Source: Semisulcospira habei (Eukaryota; Mollusca; Gastropoda; Semisulcospiridae). Taken from it: a stretch of 64,000 nucleotides of DNA. The stretch is taken from contig BTPG01000004.1 of NCBI GenBank assembly GCA_036245525.1, forward strand, positions 162,622,574 through 162,686,573, in the 5' to 3' direction. Under the pieces are notes generated by a model. That model did no database searches. It was not told where the DNA came from and was given only the letters and a program-made list of their open reading frames with translations. Position numbers and translations under genes: made by a program. Of the stretch, positions 10,247 through 19,339 are shown piece after piece (within the stretch, counting starts at the first letter, position 1; every line of letters starts with the position of its first letter).

Positions 10247-10458
10247 TAACATTTTTGCCCCGAGACCCTGCAGCAGGAGATGGATTGATCATGATAATTC
10301 AAGGATAGTGCCAGAAGAGCTTGGCGCCTTCAGGCGCCAAGCTCATCTGGCACTACCATTGAATTAAGCATGATCAACCCATCTCCTGCAACTCGTACAT
10401 AGTCGTAGACAACATCTCCAAAAGTTTGGAAATGCGGCCGTGGGGATAAGAGGGTTAA
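10247..10458. mobile_element. palindromic MITE, family A (short arm left, long arm right)
   Basis: The central hairpin (about 10292-10370) has arms around GGCGCCTTCAGGCGCC. The short-arm flank reads GCAGCAGGAGATGG; the long-arm flank includes CCAAAAGTTTGGAAATGCGG. The right end is GAGGGTTAA; the left TTAA is eroded. Confidence 0.85.
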
Positions 10459-10552
10459 AAAGACAGGTGAAACTTGCAGAAAGTGCGTGGGGCTCTATAC
10501 CAGTCGTATACAATTCAATGTCAAAGAATACAAATATATCTTTTAGCTCTTT

Positions 10553-10612
10553 TGAGACGTGACGCCTCCGGATACGCGGCTTATGCAGCGCATCCGGAGG
10601 GGGCACGTCTCG
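10553..10612. repeat. imperfect hairpin (GAGACGTG...CACGTCTC)
   Basis: The arms GAGACGTGACGCCTCCGGAT and ATCCGGAGGGGGCACGTCTC are imperfectly paired around a short GC-rich loop. The hairpin immediately precedes the next MITE and may be a relic of an unrelated foldback family. Confidence 0.7.
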
Positions 10613-10618
10613 AAAGAG

Positions 10619-10832
10619 TTAACTCATTCTACCCCAGACACACCACAGCAAGAGAAGGATCGACCATGATAGTTCAAGGGTGATGCCAGAATAGCTTGGC
10701 GCCTACGGGCGCCAAGCTATTCTGGCATCACCCTTGAACTATCATGGTCGATCTGTGTCCTGCACTGCAATGCAGTCTTCAGAGGACAACGGCAAAATTT
10801 AAAGATTTCGGTGTTGGGGTGGAATGAGTTAA
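10619..10832. mobile_element. palindromic MITE, family A, intact TTAA ends
   Basis: The element runs from TTAACTCATTCTACCCC to GGGGTGGAATGAGTTAA. Its core arms TTCAAGGGTGATGCCAGAA pair almost perfectly. TTAA is present on both sides, as expected for a TTAA target duplication. Confidence 0.9.
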
Positions 10833-10963
10833 AGAAAGTCTGCAAAATTTAGAAGATACACATGTACAGACTATTCCACATGCTTGTGCAGTAATGCTCA
10901 CAATGCTGTGTAATTTGCTTTACACAGAAGAACGCGTAGTGCAGTAGTGTAGCTGGAGTTAAT

Positions 10964-11146
10964 TTAACCCATTCAGCCCTGTCGCACTACAGCAGGAGAT
11001 GGGTCGACCATGATAATTCAAGGGTAGTGCCATATTGGCACATCCCTTGAATTATCATGGTCGATCCATCTCCTGCAACAGGTGCATAGTCGTTAGATGA
11101 CGACTCCAAAATTTGGGAAATACGTGCGGCGGGCTGAATGAGTTAA
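10964..11146. mobile_element. palindromic MITE, family A, core partly deleted
   Basis: TTAACCCATTCAGCCC on the left and GGGCTGAATGAGTTAA on the right are perfect inverted termini. The core hairpin has lost much of its tip (GGTAGTGCCATATTGGCA). Confidence 0.9.
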
Positions 11147-11400
11147 AACAATAGAAAGTGAAGGGCGCTTGTAACACTGGTATATTTTGTAATGTACTTT
11201 GACTCATATTGGAGCAACAACAACAAAAATTGTTTGTCAAACTGCCCGATATTCAGTCTTTGCACTGAATAATATGTTTTGGCTGATAACTCACGAAATG
11301 CGTGGGACACTATATGCATTTCTTGTACGTTTTGCATTGTGTTAATATTTTAGACTAAGTAGTAACGAGAAATGCTAGCCTTTTCATACTTATCCATAAG

Positions 11401-12225
11401 CATTGGTTCCAGAGTCCAATTCAGATGTGCGTAGTTCTGCACTCACATGTTAACCCATTGGTTCCAGAGTCCAATTCAGATAGGCGTAGTTCTGCACTCA
11501 CATGTTAACCCATTGGTTCCAGAGTCTATTCAGATGTGCGTAGTTCTGCACTTACATGTTAGCCCATTGGTTCCAGAGTCCAATTCAGATAGGCGTAGTT
11601 CTGCACTCAAATGTTAACCCATTGGTTCCAGAGTCCAATTCAGATAGGCGTAGTTCTGCACTCAAATGTTAACCCATTGGTTCCAGAGTCCAATTCAGAT
11701 AGGCGTAGTTTTGCACTCACATGTTAACCCATTGGTTCCAGAGTCCAATTCAGATAGGCGTAGTTCTGCACTCACATGTTAACCCATTGGTTCCAGTGTC
11801 CAATTCAGATAGGCGTAGTTCTGCACTCGTATGTCAGCCCATTGGTTCCAGTGTTCAATTCAGATAGGCGTAGTTCTGCACTCGTATGTCAGCCCATTGG
11901 TTCCAGTGTCCAATTCAGATAGGCGTAGTTCTGCACTCGTATGTCAGCCCATTGGTTCCAGTGTCCAATTCAGATAGGCGTAGTTCTGCACTCGTATGTC
12001 AGCCCATTGGTTCCAGAGTCAAATTCAGATAGGCGTAGTTCTGCACTCACATGTTAACCCATTGGGTCCAGAGTCCAATTCAGATAGGCGTAGTTCTGCA
12101 CTCACATGTTAACCCATTGGGTCCAGAGTCCAATTCAGATAGGCGTAGTTCTGCACTCACATGTTAACCCATTGGGTTCCAGTGTCCAATTCAGATAGGC
12201 GTAGTTCTGCACTCACATGTTAGCC
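11401..12225. repeat. satellite array, 55-bp unit, about 15 copies
   Basis: Units begin CATTGGTTCCAGAGTCCAAT and contain TCAGATAGGCGTAGTTCTGC. The period is 55 bases with rare 54- or 56-base units. Variants cluster: copies around 11840-12000 share GTGTCC and CTCGTATGTCAG, which suggests local amplification. There are no spacers. Each unit carries (T)TAACCCATTGG, which resembles the MITE terminus TTAACCCATTTAG, and the array stops exactly where a family A MITE begins. Confidence 0.97.
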
Positions 12226-12413
12226 CATTTAGCACAATGGCCCACATTTTGGAGGTGTTACCTAACTCCTGTATACCAGTTGTAGGTGATAGATTGATCA
12301 TGATAATTCAAGGGTAGTGCCATATTGGCTTGGCGCCTTTAATCTGGCACTACCCTTGAATTATCATGGTTAATTCGTCTCCTGCTGTAGAGCGTTGGGG
12401 CTAAATGGGTTAA
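12220..12413. mobile_element. palindromic MITE, family A (long arm left)
   Basis: The left end TTAGCCCATTTAGCAC is followed by the long-arm motif ATTTTGGAGGTGTTACCTAA. The right end reads GGGGCTAAATGGGTTAA. Its orientation is opposite to the copy at 10247-10458. Confidence 0.85.
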
Positions 12414-13340
12414 TGAAACAGACTGCTATGAAAACTGTACATTGTTGTTATGTGCTAATACATAAGTTAATGTAATACTGTTAATAGAGTTTCTTTGTGT
12501 GTGTGCGTGATTTCTTTGTGTAATACATTTTTTTTGTGTGTGAGAGTGCTTGCACGCCATGCGCGCGAGCGCGAGCGTGTGTGTGTGTGTGTGTGTGTGT
12601 GTCTGCACGCTGACTGACATTTGCGTAAAAGCCGCCCTATGTTAAATGAGACAAAAATAGGCATATACACCACAGAAGTAACAAGAGACAAATCTTCATC
12701 AGTTCCCACGACAGCGATGGGCTCAGGAGGGTTTATGTCTCTTGCAGCTGAGCAGCGTTCGCCTTGCCCTGACAGTTAAGTGGATAACATTGCGATTTGA
12801 AGTTGACATGTATTTTACATGTTGGAGTGTCAAATCGCGCAGTAATGCATACTGTGGGCGTTATCTGCAAACTTTTTCTGTGTCATTTTGAGTGGTGTCG
12901 ACATTTTCAAGCATATTCATTCATGTAACGATTTTTGTGTCTGGACAATGCGGTTACAGTAAAGTCCGTGGATTATGTTTATTAACGGCTTAGAGAGAAA
13001 GTAGCTGTCCCCCGAAACGTTGATGTCTTGTTCTTGATTGTAATTGTCATGATTTTAAAATTAAAGTTACACGTGTCAGTTGTGTTCAGCGTTTTGTTTA
13101 AAAAGGGCACGGATTCGCTTCGCTGTGATGTTTATGTTTGCAATGTGTGGGTGGGTGGGTGGGTCGTAGGCAGCAGGGGATGGGAGGGGGGGGGGCGTAT
13201 TGAGCTTGATCCCTCTGCCCTGCCCCCCCCCCCCTCAACCCCGCACCCCCCAAAAAAAATTAAAATAAAAATAAATAAATAAATAAATAAAATAATAAAA
13301 TAAATAAAATAAATAAAAATAAATAAACAGAGAAAGAGAT
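12414..13340. other. gene-free stretch with simple repeats and a half hairpin B
   Basis: A GC/GT microsatellite lies at about 12560-12602. A single arm of family B (GGGTTTATGTCTCTTGC) lies near 12728. Poly-G, poly-C and an A/T-rich (AAAT)n tract occupy 13183-13325. No gene is seen. Confidence 0.6.
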
Positions 13341-13516
13341 GAACCACACTTGCACATTCATGCTGATACCTTCTTTATTCATTAAAAAGTATGCATTCTA
13401 ACTGCAGGAATTTTTTTTATAAATACACGTATTTAGCTCAGATCGTCGATTACTGACAGAGTCAATGATGCCAAGCGTGCACTGCATCGTGCTGATAATG
13501 ACGCGCTTCCAAATTG

Positions 13517-13744
13517 TCAGTTCACAGGCACATTTTCACCCAGGAACGGTCTGTAGTCAGTGAAGTCTTTCAGCACCATGCTATGCAAGAGTACTTTTGT
13601 GCATGAGTCTCTGACTGTAAAATCTAGCAAGCAGTATTTTCTGTCTCTAATAAAATGCTGGGTAAAATGAAAGAGACCCGACTTCCTAACAAGTGCCCAT
13701 GTCATGCTAACTGACAATATGTTAATTGTAGTGAACATCTCCAA
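13517..13744 (-). CDS. possible terminal exon of an unidentified host gene
   Basis: The 75-residue open end (…DYRPFLGENVPVN stop) reads like normal coding sequence. A candidate splice acceptor (ATTGTCAG) lies inside it, so the exon may start near 13712 rather than at the methionine. An AATAAA polyadenylation signal lies on the same strand at 13379-13374, about 140 bases past the stop. I do not recognise the protein. It may also be a chance frame. No upstream exon was located. Confidence 0.28.
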   Translation of the reverse strand: MEMFTTINILSVSMTWALVRKSGLFHFTQHFIRDRKYCLLDFTVRDSCTKVLLHSMVLKDFTDYRPFLGENVPVN

Positions 13745-13754
13745 ATAGGCAAGT

Positions 13755-14045
13755 CAGAACCTTTTCAGTCTGTGGTAACGAATCTTGGTGTTTTTCTTGA
13801 TTCAGATTTGACCATGGGCAAGCAGGTCAGTTTTGTTTGTCGTACGGCGTACCTTGAACTCCGCCGTCTTAGCATTATTAGTAGACCTTTTTTGACCGAT
13901 AAGACTGCAGCTCCAGCTGGCATGTTCTAACATCTTGACCCGCCTAGACTACTGCAATTCTATTCTAGCAGGTATACCCAGTGAACAAACACCCCACCTT
14001 CAGCGCATTCAAAATCATACAGCAATGGGGTACAATGGTTCCTTT
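13755..14045 (+). pseudogene. LINE reverse transcriptase fragment (CR1/jockey type)
   Basis: The conceptual translation gives LGVFLDSDLTMGKQVSF, AYLELRRLSIISRPF and, after a frame change, LDYCNS with an LQRIQN block, the post-palm region of CR1/jockey-like RTs. Stops and a frameshift make it a dead fragment. It ends where the AT-rich flank of the virus-like cassette begins. Confidence 0.65.
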
Positions 14046-14658
14046 GACCTCCCTCAAGCCTAGAGAAATAAGAAAGTACAATACAAGAGATTTTTTGACG
14101 ACGTCATCTTTTTACGTTTTTTGATAACAAAACACTCGTGTGACGTCACCTTTCATTTTTCCCCGGATTCTAACTATTGTCTCTGACAAAACTTAATCAC
14201 ACATTGTTAAAAAAAAAAAATGATGACCATTTCCAGTCGAGAATAGTACTTTCCAAAGACTTCGAATTACCCATTGTCTTAATTAACCCCAATAATTAAC
14301 TAATTACGGTCGTTAACGTCCACACTGTCGTTTCTCTCAAATCAAACCAAAATCCTGTCAGTGCACTCTAAAATAAACTAATGACTTTTACACACACCCC
14401 TGTCAGAGTCGATTTCTGAGAAACACGATTTTCTCAAGTAAAACTTTATACGTTACTAGCAAGTTACAACTAACTTTTAAGAACCTGCAGAGGTAACCTT
14501 TAAGTTACTTATCATAAGAACTTATTAATTACTTATCATAAGAACTTATTAATTACTTACTGTAAGTTCTTATAAGTTCTTACAACAACTTGACTTAAGT
14601 CACAACTTACTCGGTCAGATTTGTCAAGATACAAGGACAATAAAAAAACTTTTTTTTC
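14046..14658. other. AT-rich flank of the virus-like cassette with short tandem repeats
   Basis: There is no large frame. A 24-base unit (TTACTTATCATAAGAACTTA plus TTAA) occurs twice at about 14508-14556 and is followed by an inverted form (TAAGTTCTTATAAG). Two ACGTCA/GACGTC motifs lie at 14097-14105 and 14141-14148. It is plausible as the terminal or regulatory region of the element that carries the four ORFs, but no matching opposite terminus was found. Confidence 0.4.
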
Positions 14659-14751
14659 TCAGTAATACTCTGGCGGTGGTGCTGATGGGGTTAAATAATC
14701 AGGCACAAGTGGTGTAAGTGGCATGTCATTTTTCTGTGAAGTGTATGTCAT
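14659..14751 (-). CDS. 30-residue ORF with overlapping PSAP and PPxY late-domain motifs
   Basis: The ATG lies 26 bases downstream of the stop of the 228-residue ORF on the same strand, and the frame ends at 14659. The last nine residues are PSAPPPEYY. PSAP fits the P(T/S)AP motif that recruits TSG101/ESCRT-I, and PPEY fits the PPxY motif that binds NEDD4-family WW domains. In known enveloped viruses and in adenovirus protein VI such motifs serve budding or intracellular transport. The frame is also open upstream of this ATG, overlapping the end of the previous ORF, so a longer product through frameshifting cannot be excluded. The role is an inference from motifs in a very short ORF. Chance occurrence is possible, but the position, strand and spacing match the neighbouring ORFs. 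Confidence 0.45.
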   Translation of the reverse strand: MTYTSQKNDMPLTPLVPDYLTPSAPPPEYY

Positions 14752-14777
14752 TAATAAACGATTACCAAATCTGATCT

Positions 14778-15464
14778 TTATTTGTTTAAAAGATTGTGTA
14801 GTTTTTCTGTGGTTTCCTGTACCCCTATCTTTTTTCCCTCTGCTAAAAAACTGGCCTTCAGTTCTTCAACATTTACGGGAGATTGACTACGCATTTTATT
14901 TTGTATTTCTGACTTCTGTTTTTTGTAATTATTTAAATCATCCTGGACCCGCTTAAATTCTTCATCATCAATAAAATTATCATTCAATGCCTTACTGATA
15001 ATAAGTTTCATACTGCTCAGCTTTGCACCAGCAAGCGTACTCAATGCTTCATGTTTCTGTAATTTCGTGTGAAACCTCTTGTTCAAGGCTTCCAAACCAA
15101 AGCAAGCCAGGCATGTAGCAACGCTAACACCCTCAACTGCTATTCCAGCCAAACTCCCAATTCCTGTGGCGAACAGAACGATACCCCCTACAGAACATGA
15201 AGCTGAAACTGCACCAATAGCCATAGAAGTGTTTTGTACAGAATTGAAAACGGTCTTATACCGTCTTTTGCACCGTGAATATTTCGCCTCCTCACTCTCC
15301 AAATATTTCAAAGCTTCTGTAATATTATTTAATCTGAATGCATCTGCCTGTAATGTTTTATCTGAAGCAATTGGCATATGTGGATCAGGCGCAAGCGTTG
15401 TTTTAGTCATCACATTTGTTTCAGTCGGATCAAGCGTTGGTAGTTGCGGATAGAAGTTTACCAT
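14778..15464 (-). CDS. virus-like cassette ORF 3: 228-residue protein with a central hydrophobic segment
   Basis: The ATG at 15464 is used; the frame is open 15 bases further upstream, but only to a TTG. Residues about 80-123 are rich in Gly, Ala, Ser and Val and long enough for one or two membrane passes or an amphipathic insertion. They are followed by a Lys/Glu-rich region (about 130-205) likely to form long helices or a coiled coil. The N-terminal 35 residues are Pro/Thr-rich. The start lies 29 bases after the stop of the 291-residue ORF. The domain pattern resembles a widespread class of uncharacterised invertebrate proteins that I associate with virus-like mobile elements; that link is from memory and unverified. 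A membrane-active minor virion protein is one possibility. The frame has no stops, so the insertion is either recent or under selection. Confidence 0.6.
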   Translation of the reverse strand: MVNFYPQLPTLDPTETNVMTKTTLAPDPHMPIASDKTLQADAFRLNNITEALKYLESEEAKYSRCKRRYKTVFNSVQNTSMAIGAVSASCSVGGIVLFATGIGSLAGIAVEGVSVATCLACFGLEALNKRFHTKLQKHEALSTLAGAKLSSMKLIISKALNDNFIDDEEFKRVQDDLNNYKKQKSEIQNKMRSQSPVNVEELKASFLAEGKKIGVQETTEKLHNLLNK

Positions 15465-15493
15465 TTTTTTTATTGACAAATATTTTTTTTTAT

Positions 15494-16369
15494 TTAATCA
15501 GCAATTACATTTTGCAACTCTTCAAAAGTATACAATTTGCTGGCATAATAAAATGCAACAAGATCAATGTGTTCAAGGTTTATGTAAGTTAGACGAACAA
15601 AAGTTGTTTTGTCGACCACCACCTTGACAGCTGGAACACTGCTCGAAACATTAATAACATCATTATTTTTTGTAATAGCAATAAAGACCTTTGATGATTC
15701 TGTTACTGTTTCGTCCCATGTAAGTTTAATTCCTTGTGCAATTTGAGCCTCTTTAGCAGTAGCAACAGATTTCATGATAATTTCAAATACTATTGCCGCT
15801 TCTCTAGCCACGACTAAGCTTGCTGGCATAAACACAACAGAAGTATCTGATCTACCCTTTCTAGTTGTAAGAAGATACCGCCGTCTCTCATAATTTTCAA
15901 CTTTCAGTTTTTCTCTGCTATTGTTGTCTGGGGCAAAGCTTGGAACAAGACTTACAATAAGCGGCCCAGAATTAACAACCTTCCTAAACACTAAGGCACC
16001 TTCGTCATCAGTGTATACATAAGGACTAATAAATTCCAACTTTATGTCCCAGTCAATTGTGGGTGGTGGAACAGGCACAGGTGAAACCACCCACTTATTT
16101 CCCACATGTATTAAGTTGTAGGGCGAATTATTTACAGGTGGAGTAGGTACAGTAACATCACGTAGCTGACCAAGTTTAGGAATCTGTTTTTCACCGTCTT
16201 TCATGTCAACAATTACTTTCCTCTTGTACATGCCATTTGAATCAAGTTCAAAACCATATATTTCTCCAACATCCCCCTCCTTCTCAAAATCCTGTACGTC
16301 TGCCAAATCTTTCAATTCTGTTACTGGACATGCAACTGGTATGATTCTCAACTTTGGACCACCACTCAT
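15494..16369 (-). CDS. virus-like cassette ORF 2: 291-residue protein of unknown function
   Basis: The ATG at 16369 lies 21 bases after the stop of the 236-residue ORF and is preceded on its own strand by a TTTATAAAAA stretch. The protein has no signal peptide or membrane segment. It opens with a short basic stretch (GPKLRIIPV), has a Pro-rich linker around residues 74-104 (PTPP, PVPVPPP) and a C-terminal half of alternating hydrophobic residues that suggests beta strands, with a YERRRYLLTTRKGR basic patch near 160. I do not recognise a family. Its position between two other compact ORFs and the lack of introns point to a viral or transposon origin; a structural protein is plausible but unproven. 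Confidence 0.6.
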   Translation of the reverse strand: MSGGPKLRIIPVACPVTELKDLADVQDFEKEGDVGEIYGFELDSNGMYKRKVIVDMKDGEKQIPKLGQLRDVTVPTPPVNNSPYNLIHVGNKWVVSPVPVPPPTIDWDIKLEFISPYVYTDDEGALVFRKVVNSGPLIVSLVPSFAPDNNSREKLKVENYERRRYLLTTRKGRSDTSVVFMPASLVVAREAAIVFEIIMKSVATAKEAQIAQGIKLTWDETVTESSKVFIAITKNNDVINVSSSVPAVKVVVDKTTFVRLTYINLEHIDLVAFYYASKLYTFEELQNVIAD

Positions 16370-16390
16370 TTTTTATAAACAAAAATAAAA

Positions 16391-17101
16391 TTATTTAATT
16401 TCCAACACAACACTAAAATCATGCATAAGAACTGGTTTGTCATCCTGATTAGTTACAGATATACTCAGTGACTCAAAGAAACTAGAACCTAATTTCTTAA
16501 ACTGCAAATTAGGAAATCTAACAACTACACTTTCACAATACGGAGCAGTTCCAGTTGGTAAGCATCTCAACAAAGTTGAAGGCTTTCCATTGTGAACATT
16601 CTCAGATGTGTTCAGTTCTTTCAAATAAACATTTAGCACTCTGTGTACTGACAAATTGACAGGGCGTTTTCCAGTTATTTTAAGTTTTTTTGTCTTCATT
16701 GTTATAATACCAAACTTAAATTCACCTAAATCATCTAATCTCCACCAATCTTCGTCAATATAAAATCCAAGTAAATATGCAAATCTATCTGAGATCTTTA
16801 GCCAATCTTGTGTCGGAGATTCTAATGTAACAAGTAGGTTAGCTGGATTTAAAGTTGCTTTAATTTTAAAATTACTTTGAAACCATTCAGCTATAGTACA
16901 AAAGTCATAATAACCAGGCGGTAAAGCTTCAGTCTTACCACCAAAAATTACTTTATTATATATATCATCTTCTATATTAAACCATTTTACTGTATAAAAC
17001 ATTTCATGGATAGCTGCAGCCTTGCTACCATCCCGATTATCAATCCCATTAGTTAACCACACTGGTTTGCTTGTGTTAAGATTTGTTAAGGTAATAAACA
17101 T
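16391..17101 (-). CDS. virus-like cassette ORF 1: 236-residue, probably beta-rich capsid-type protein
   Basis: The ATG at 17101 is followed by a beta-rich sequence with an LPPGYY turn (residues 60-65), a DRFAYLLGF block (105-113) and an acidic-aromatic stretch (about 114-125). The spacing of a PPG-Y turn followed about 45 residues later by LLGF matches a pattern I recall from uncharacterised proteins of invertebrate Polinton-like or related virus-like elements, where they lie next to capsid genes; the match could not be tested. There is no signal peptide. It is the first of four minus-strand ORFs separated by 21, 29 and 26 bases, an arrangement unlike host genes here, which have long introns. 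About 55 bases beyond its ATG the sequence changes to a LINE fragment, so anything further upstream in the original element is lost or displaced. Confidence 0.6.
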   Translation of the reverse strand: MFITLTNLNTSKPVWLTNGIDNRDGSKAAAIHEMFYTVKWFNIEDDIYNKVIFGGKTEALPPGYYDFCTIAEWFQSNFKIKATLNPANLLVTLESPTQDWLKISDRFAYLLGFYIDEDWWRLDDLGEFKFGIITMKTKKLKITGKRPVNLSVHRVLNVYLKELNTSENVHNGKPSTLLRCLPTGTAPYCESVVVRFPNLQFKKLGSSFFESLSISVTNQDDKPVLMHDFSVVLEIK

Positions 17102-17156
17102 TTTTATTATCTCATATAAAAAAGGATGGAATTTAAATCACCAACCATTTATGAAC

Positions 17157-17905
17157 CGACGGTACTATCGACAAGGAAATCGCAGCTCGCATCAGCAAAG
17201 CCAGCCAAGCCCTGGGTCATCTGCGCACTTGTGTGTTGAATAACAACAACGTCAAGCTCTCCACCAAGATCAAAGTCTACAAGGCAGTAGTCCTCCTCAG
17301 CCTCCTCTATGGCTGTGAGTCATGGACGCTGTACAGAAAGCACCTCAAACAGCTTGAACGTTTCCACATGAGATCCCTGCGCTCACTCATGGGCATCAAA
17401 TGGCAAGACAAGGTGACAAACCTGGAAGTCCTGGATAATGCTGGCTCAGTGAGTGTTGAAGCCTTGATCTTAAAGACACAACTTCACTGGACAGGTATGG
17501 ATACGCATGGATGATTCTCACATGCCACGCCAACTCCTGTATGGTGCACTCTCAAAAGGCCACAGGAAGCAAGGACGGCCAAAGAAACGCTTCAAAGACT
17601 GCATAAAAGACAGCCTCAAGTACCGCGTCTTCCTGGTAAAGTAACTTGAAGCACAAGTGAAAGACAGATCTGGCTGGCATGCTAGGAAAGCCTGCACGCT
17701 CTTTGAACACAATCAGCGCAAACGGATCACCAGTGCCAGAGCTCGCAGAAAGACAGCGTTGACTCTCCCCACAGCTACGTTCCAGTGCCCCCATTGCCCT
17801 TGCAGGTGTGGCTCCAGGATTGGCTTGGCCAGCCACACCCGCACCCACACCCACAAATAGAAGTCATGCACAATGACGACATCGTCGGTTTTCGATGGTC
17901 TACCC
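17157..17905 (+). pseudogene. 5'-truncated LINE, RT C-terminal region with zinc finger
   Basis: The translation gives NNNNVKLSTKIKVYKAVVL, LYGCESWTLYRKHLK and LRSLMGIKWQDKV, then after a small gap MPRQLLYGALSKG and finally FQCPHCPCRCGSRIG followed by HTRTH, a C2H2-type finger that ends many LINE proteins of this group. It is probably related to the LINE at the window start, whose lost 3' half would look like this. One frame break lies near 17495-17515 and one stop near 17642. It lies in the opposite direction to the virus-like cassette and marks that cassette's right edge. Confidence 0.75.
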
Positions 17906-18440
17906 ATTATGCCTTCTAGTTGTGAAATACTTCTTAGCTGAGTGTGTACATACTCTCAAAATTTCTTTCCCATACACACTTATGAATGGAGAACAGACAG
18001 CAGCAGACATGTGATATCTCTGCACTAGTAAAACTGACGAGATGTCAGCAAGCATTTCTTACGAAAGCGATAACCTGAGAAAAAGACTAAGAAAACACAC
18101 CTGCTGGCAACTGCTGTCGTTATCTTTGATTTAATTACAAGCAGAATTTACTCAATAACATATACCATTGTCTGCATAATCAGGCGAAATAGCCGCACTG
18201 AGTCACCAGACAGTCCGGTGCACAATCGTCTTTCAGTGTACACTGGGTAGTCTCAGGTAAGCCCAAATCAGCCGCAAAGTGAAGGACTTGAGGCAAAGGT
18301 AAAGTTTCGTTTTGGAATGGGAACATAAATTATATCAAGCCAAACTTTGCTTAATATTCTGCCACCAAGTGATGGATGTGATTACTCATCCCTAAACAAA
18401 ATGTCCTTGGCTAACACCTCGGGCATTTTGATTACATTGG
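17906..18440. other. gene-free stretch
   Basis: No recognised gene or repeat. It could include displaced DNA of the virus-like element, but no frame supports this. Confidence 0.45.
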
Positions 18441-19339
18441 CTGATTACAATACAATACAATACAATCATACTTTATTAATCCCTCATGGGGAAATTCACT
18501 GTCTGCCCATACAACACATGGCAACATCAGTCACTCATTGAAATAATTAAATAACCCTAACTCTCAGTTAAAGAGATGAACTGTAACAGGCGTGCTGTTA
18601 CCTTTGTAACACTCTTGGCATTGGAAACACGTATGGTTTATGCCCCCTGTGCTTCTGGTGTCAGCAGTGTTGCAGTGAACTACTGAATGGGCTAGTACTA
18701 AAGAATGTTGACAGACACTACTGATATTACTGTTGAAGAGGGTAACAGCCTGAGGGGCAAAAGAGTTGGCATAATGTGATGTACTACTTTTGGGTACTGT
18801 TCAATACATCTGCTGTCAAATTCATATCTAAGTGGATGTGTTTTGCCATCAAGAATGTCAGCCAGTTTGTTCATAATACGTCTGTTGTATAGTGTGTCCA
18901 AAGTATCCTGTGCCCTACCAATCACCCCGCCCCCTTTCCAGATTACTTTGTTAAGACAATCTTGATCTCTTTTACATAAATTTCTACCCCAGCACGTCAG
19001 TCCAAAAGTTAGAACGCTAACAATGCTGGAGCAGTAAAATATCTGTAAAAGCTGAGTGCTTACATGAAATGATCTGAGCTTTCTCAAACAGTAAAGATGG
19101 GTATGCGCTTTTTTCACAATAGCATCTGTGTTTTGTTTCCAGTTGAGTGTATTGTCAAAAAGAACACCTAAATACTTGTAGGACTCTACATGCTCAACTT
19201 CTGTTCCCTTGATTGCAACAGGATTGGGATGATGTTTATTTTTCCTGAAATCTGTGACCATTTCTTTTGTTTTGCCAACATGTAATTCAAGATAGTTTCT
19301 ATCGCACCACTCTACAAAGTCGTCGATAGTGTCTGTCGT

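Noticed and set aside
11401..12225. Regularly spaced 55-base repeats that could suggest a CRISPR array
   Set aside because: Units are head-to-tail with no variable spacers, and the context is eukaryotic; it is a satellite array.
17767..17858. C2H2 zinc finger (CPHCPCRC…HTRTH) as a host transcription factor
   Set aside because: It follows LINE RT C-terminal motifs in the same direction and is the usual finger at the end of such LINE proteins.
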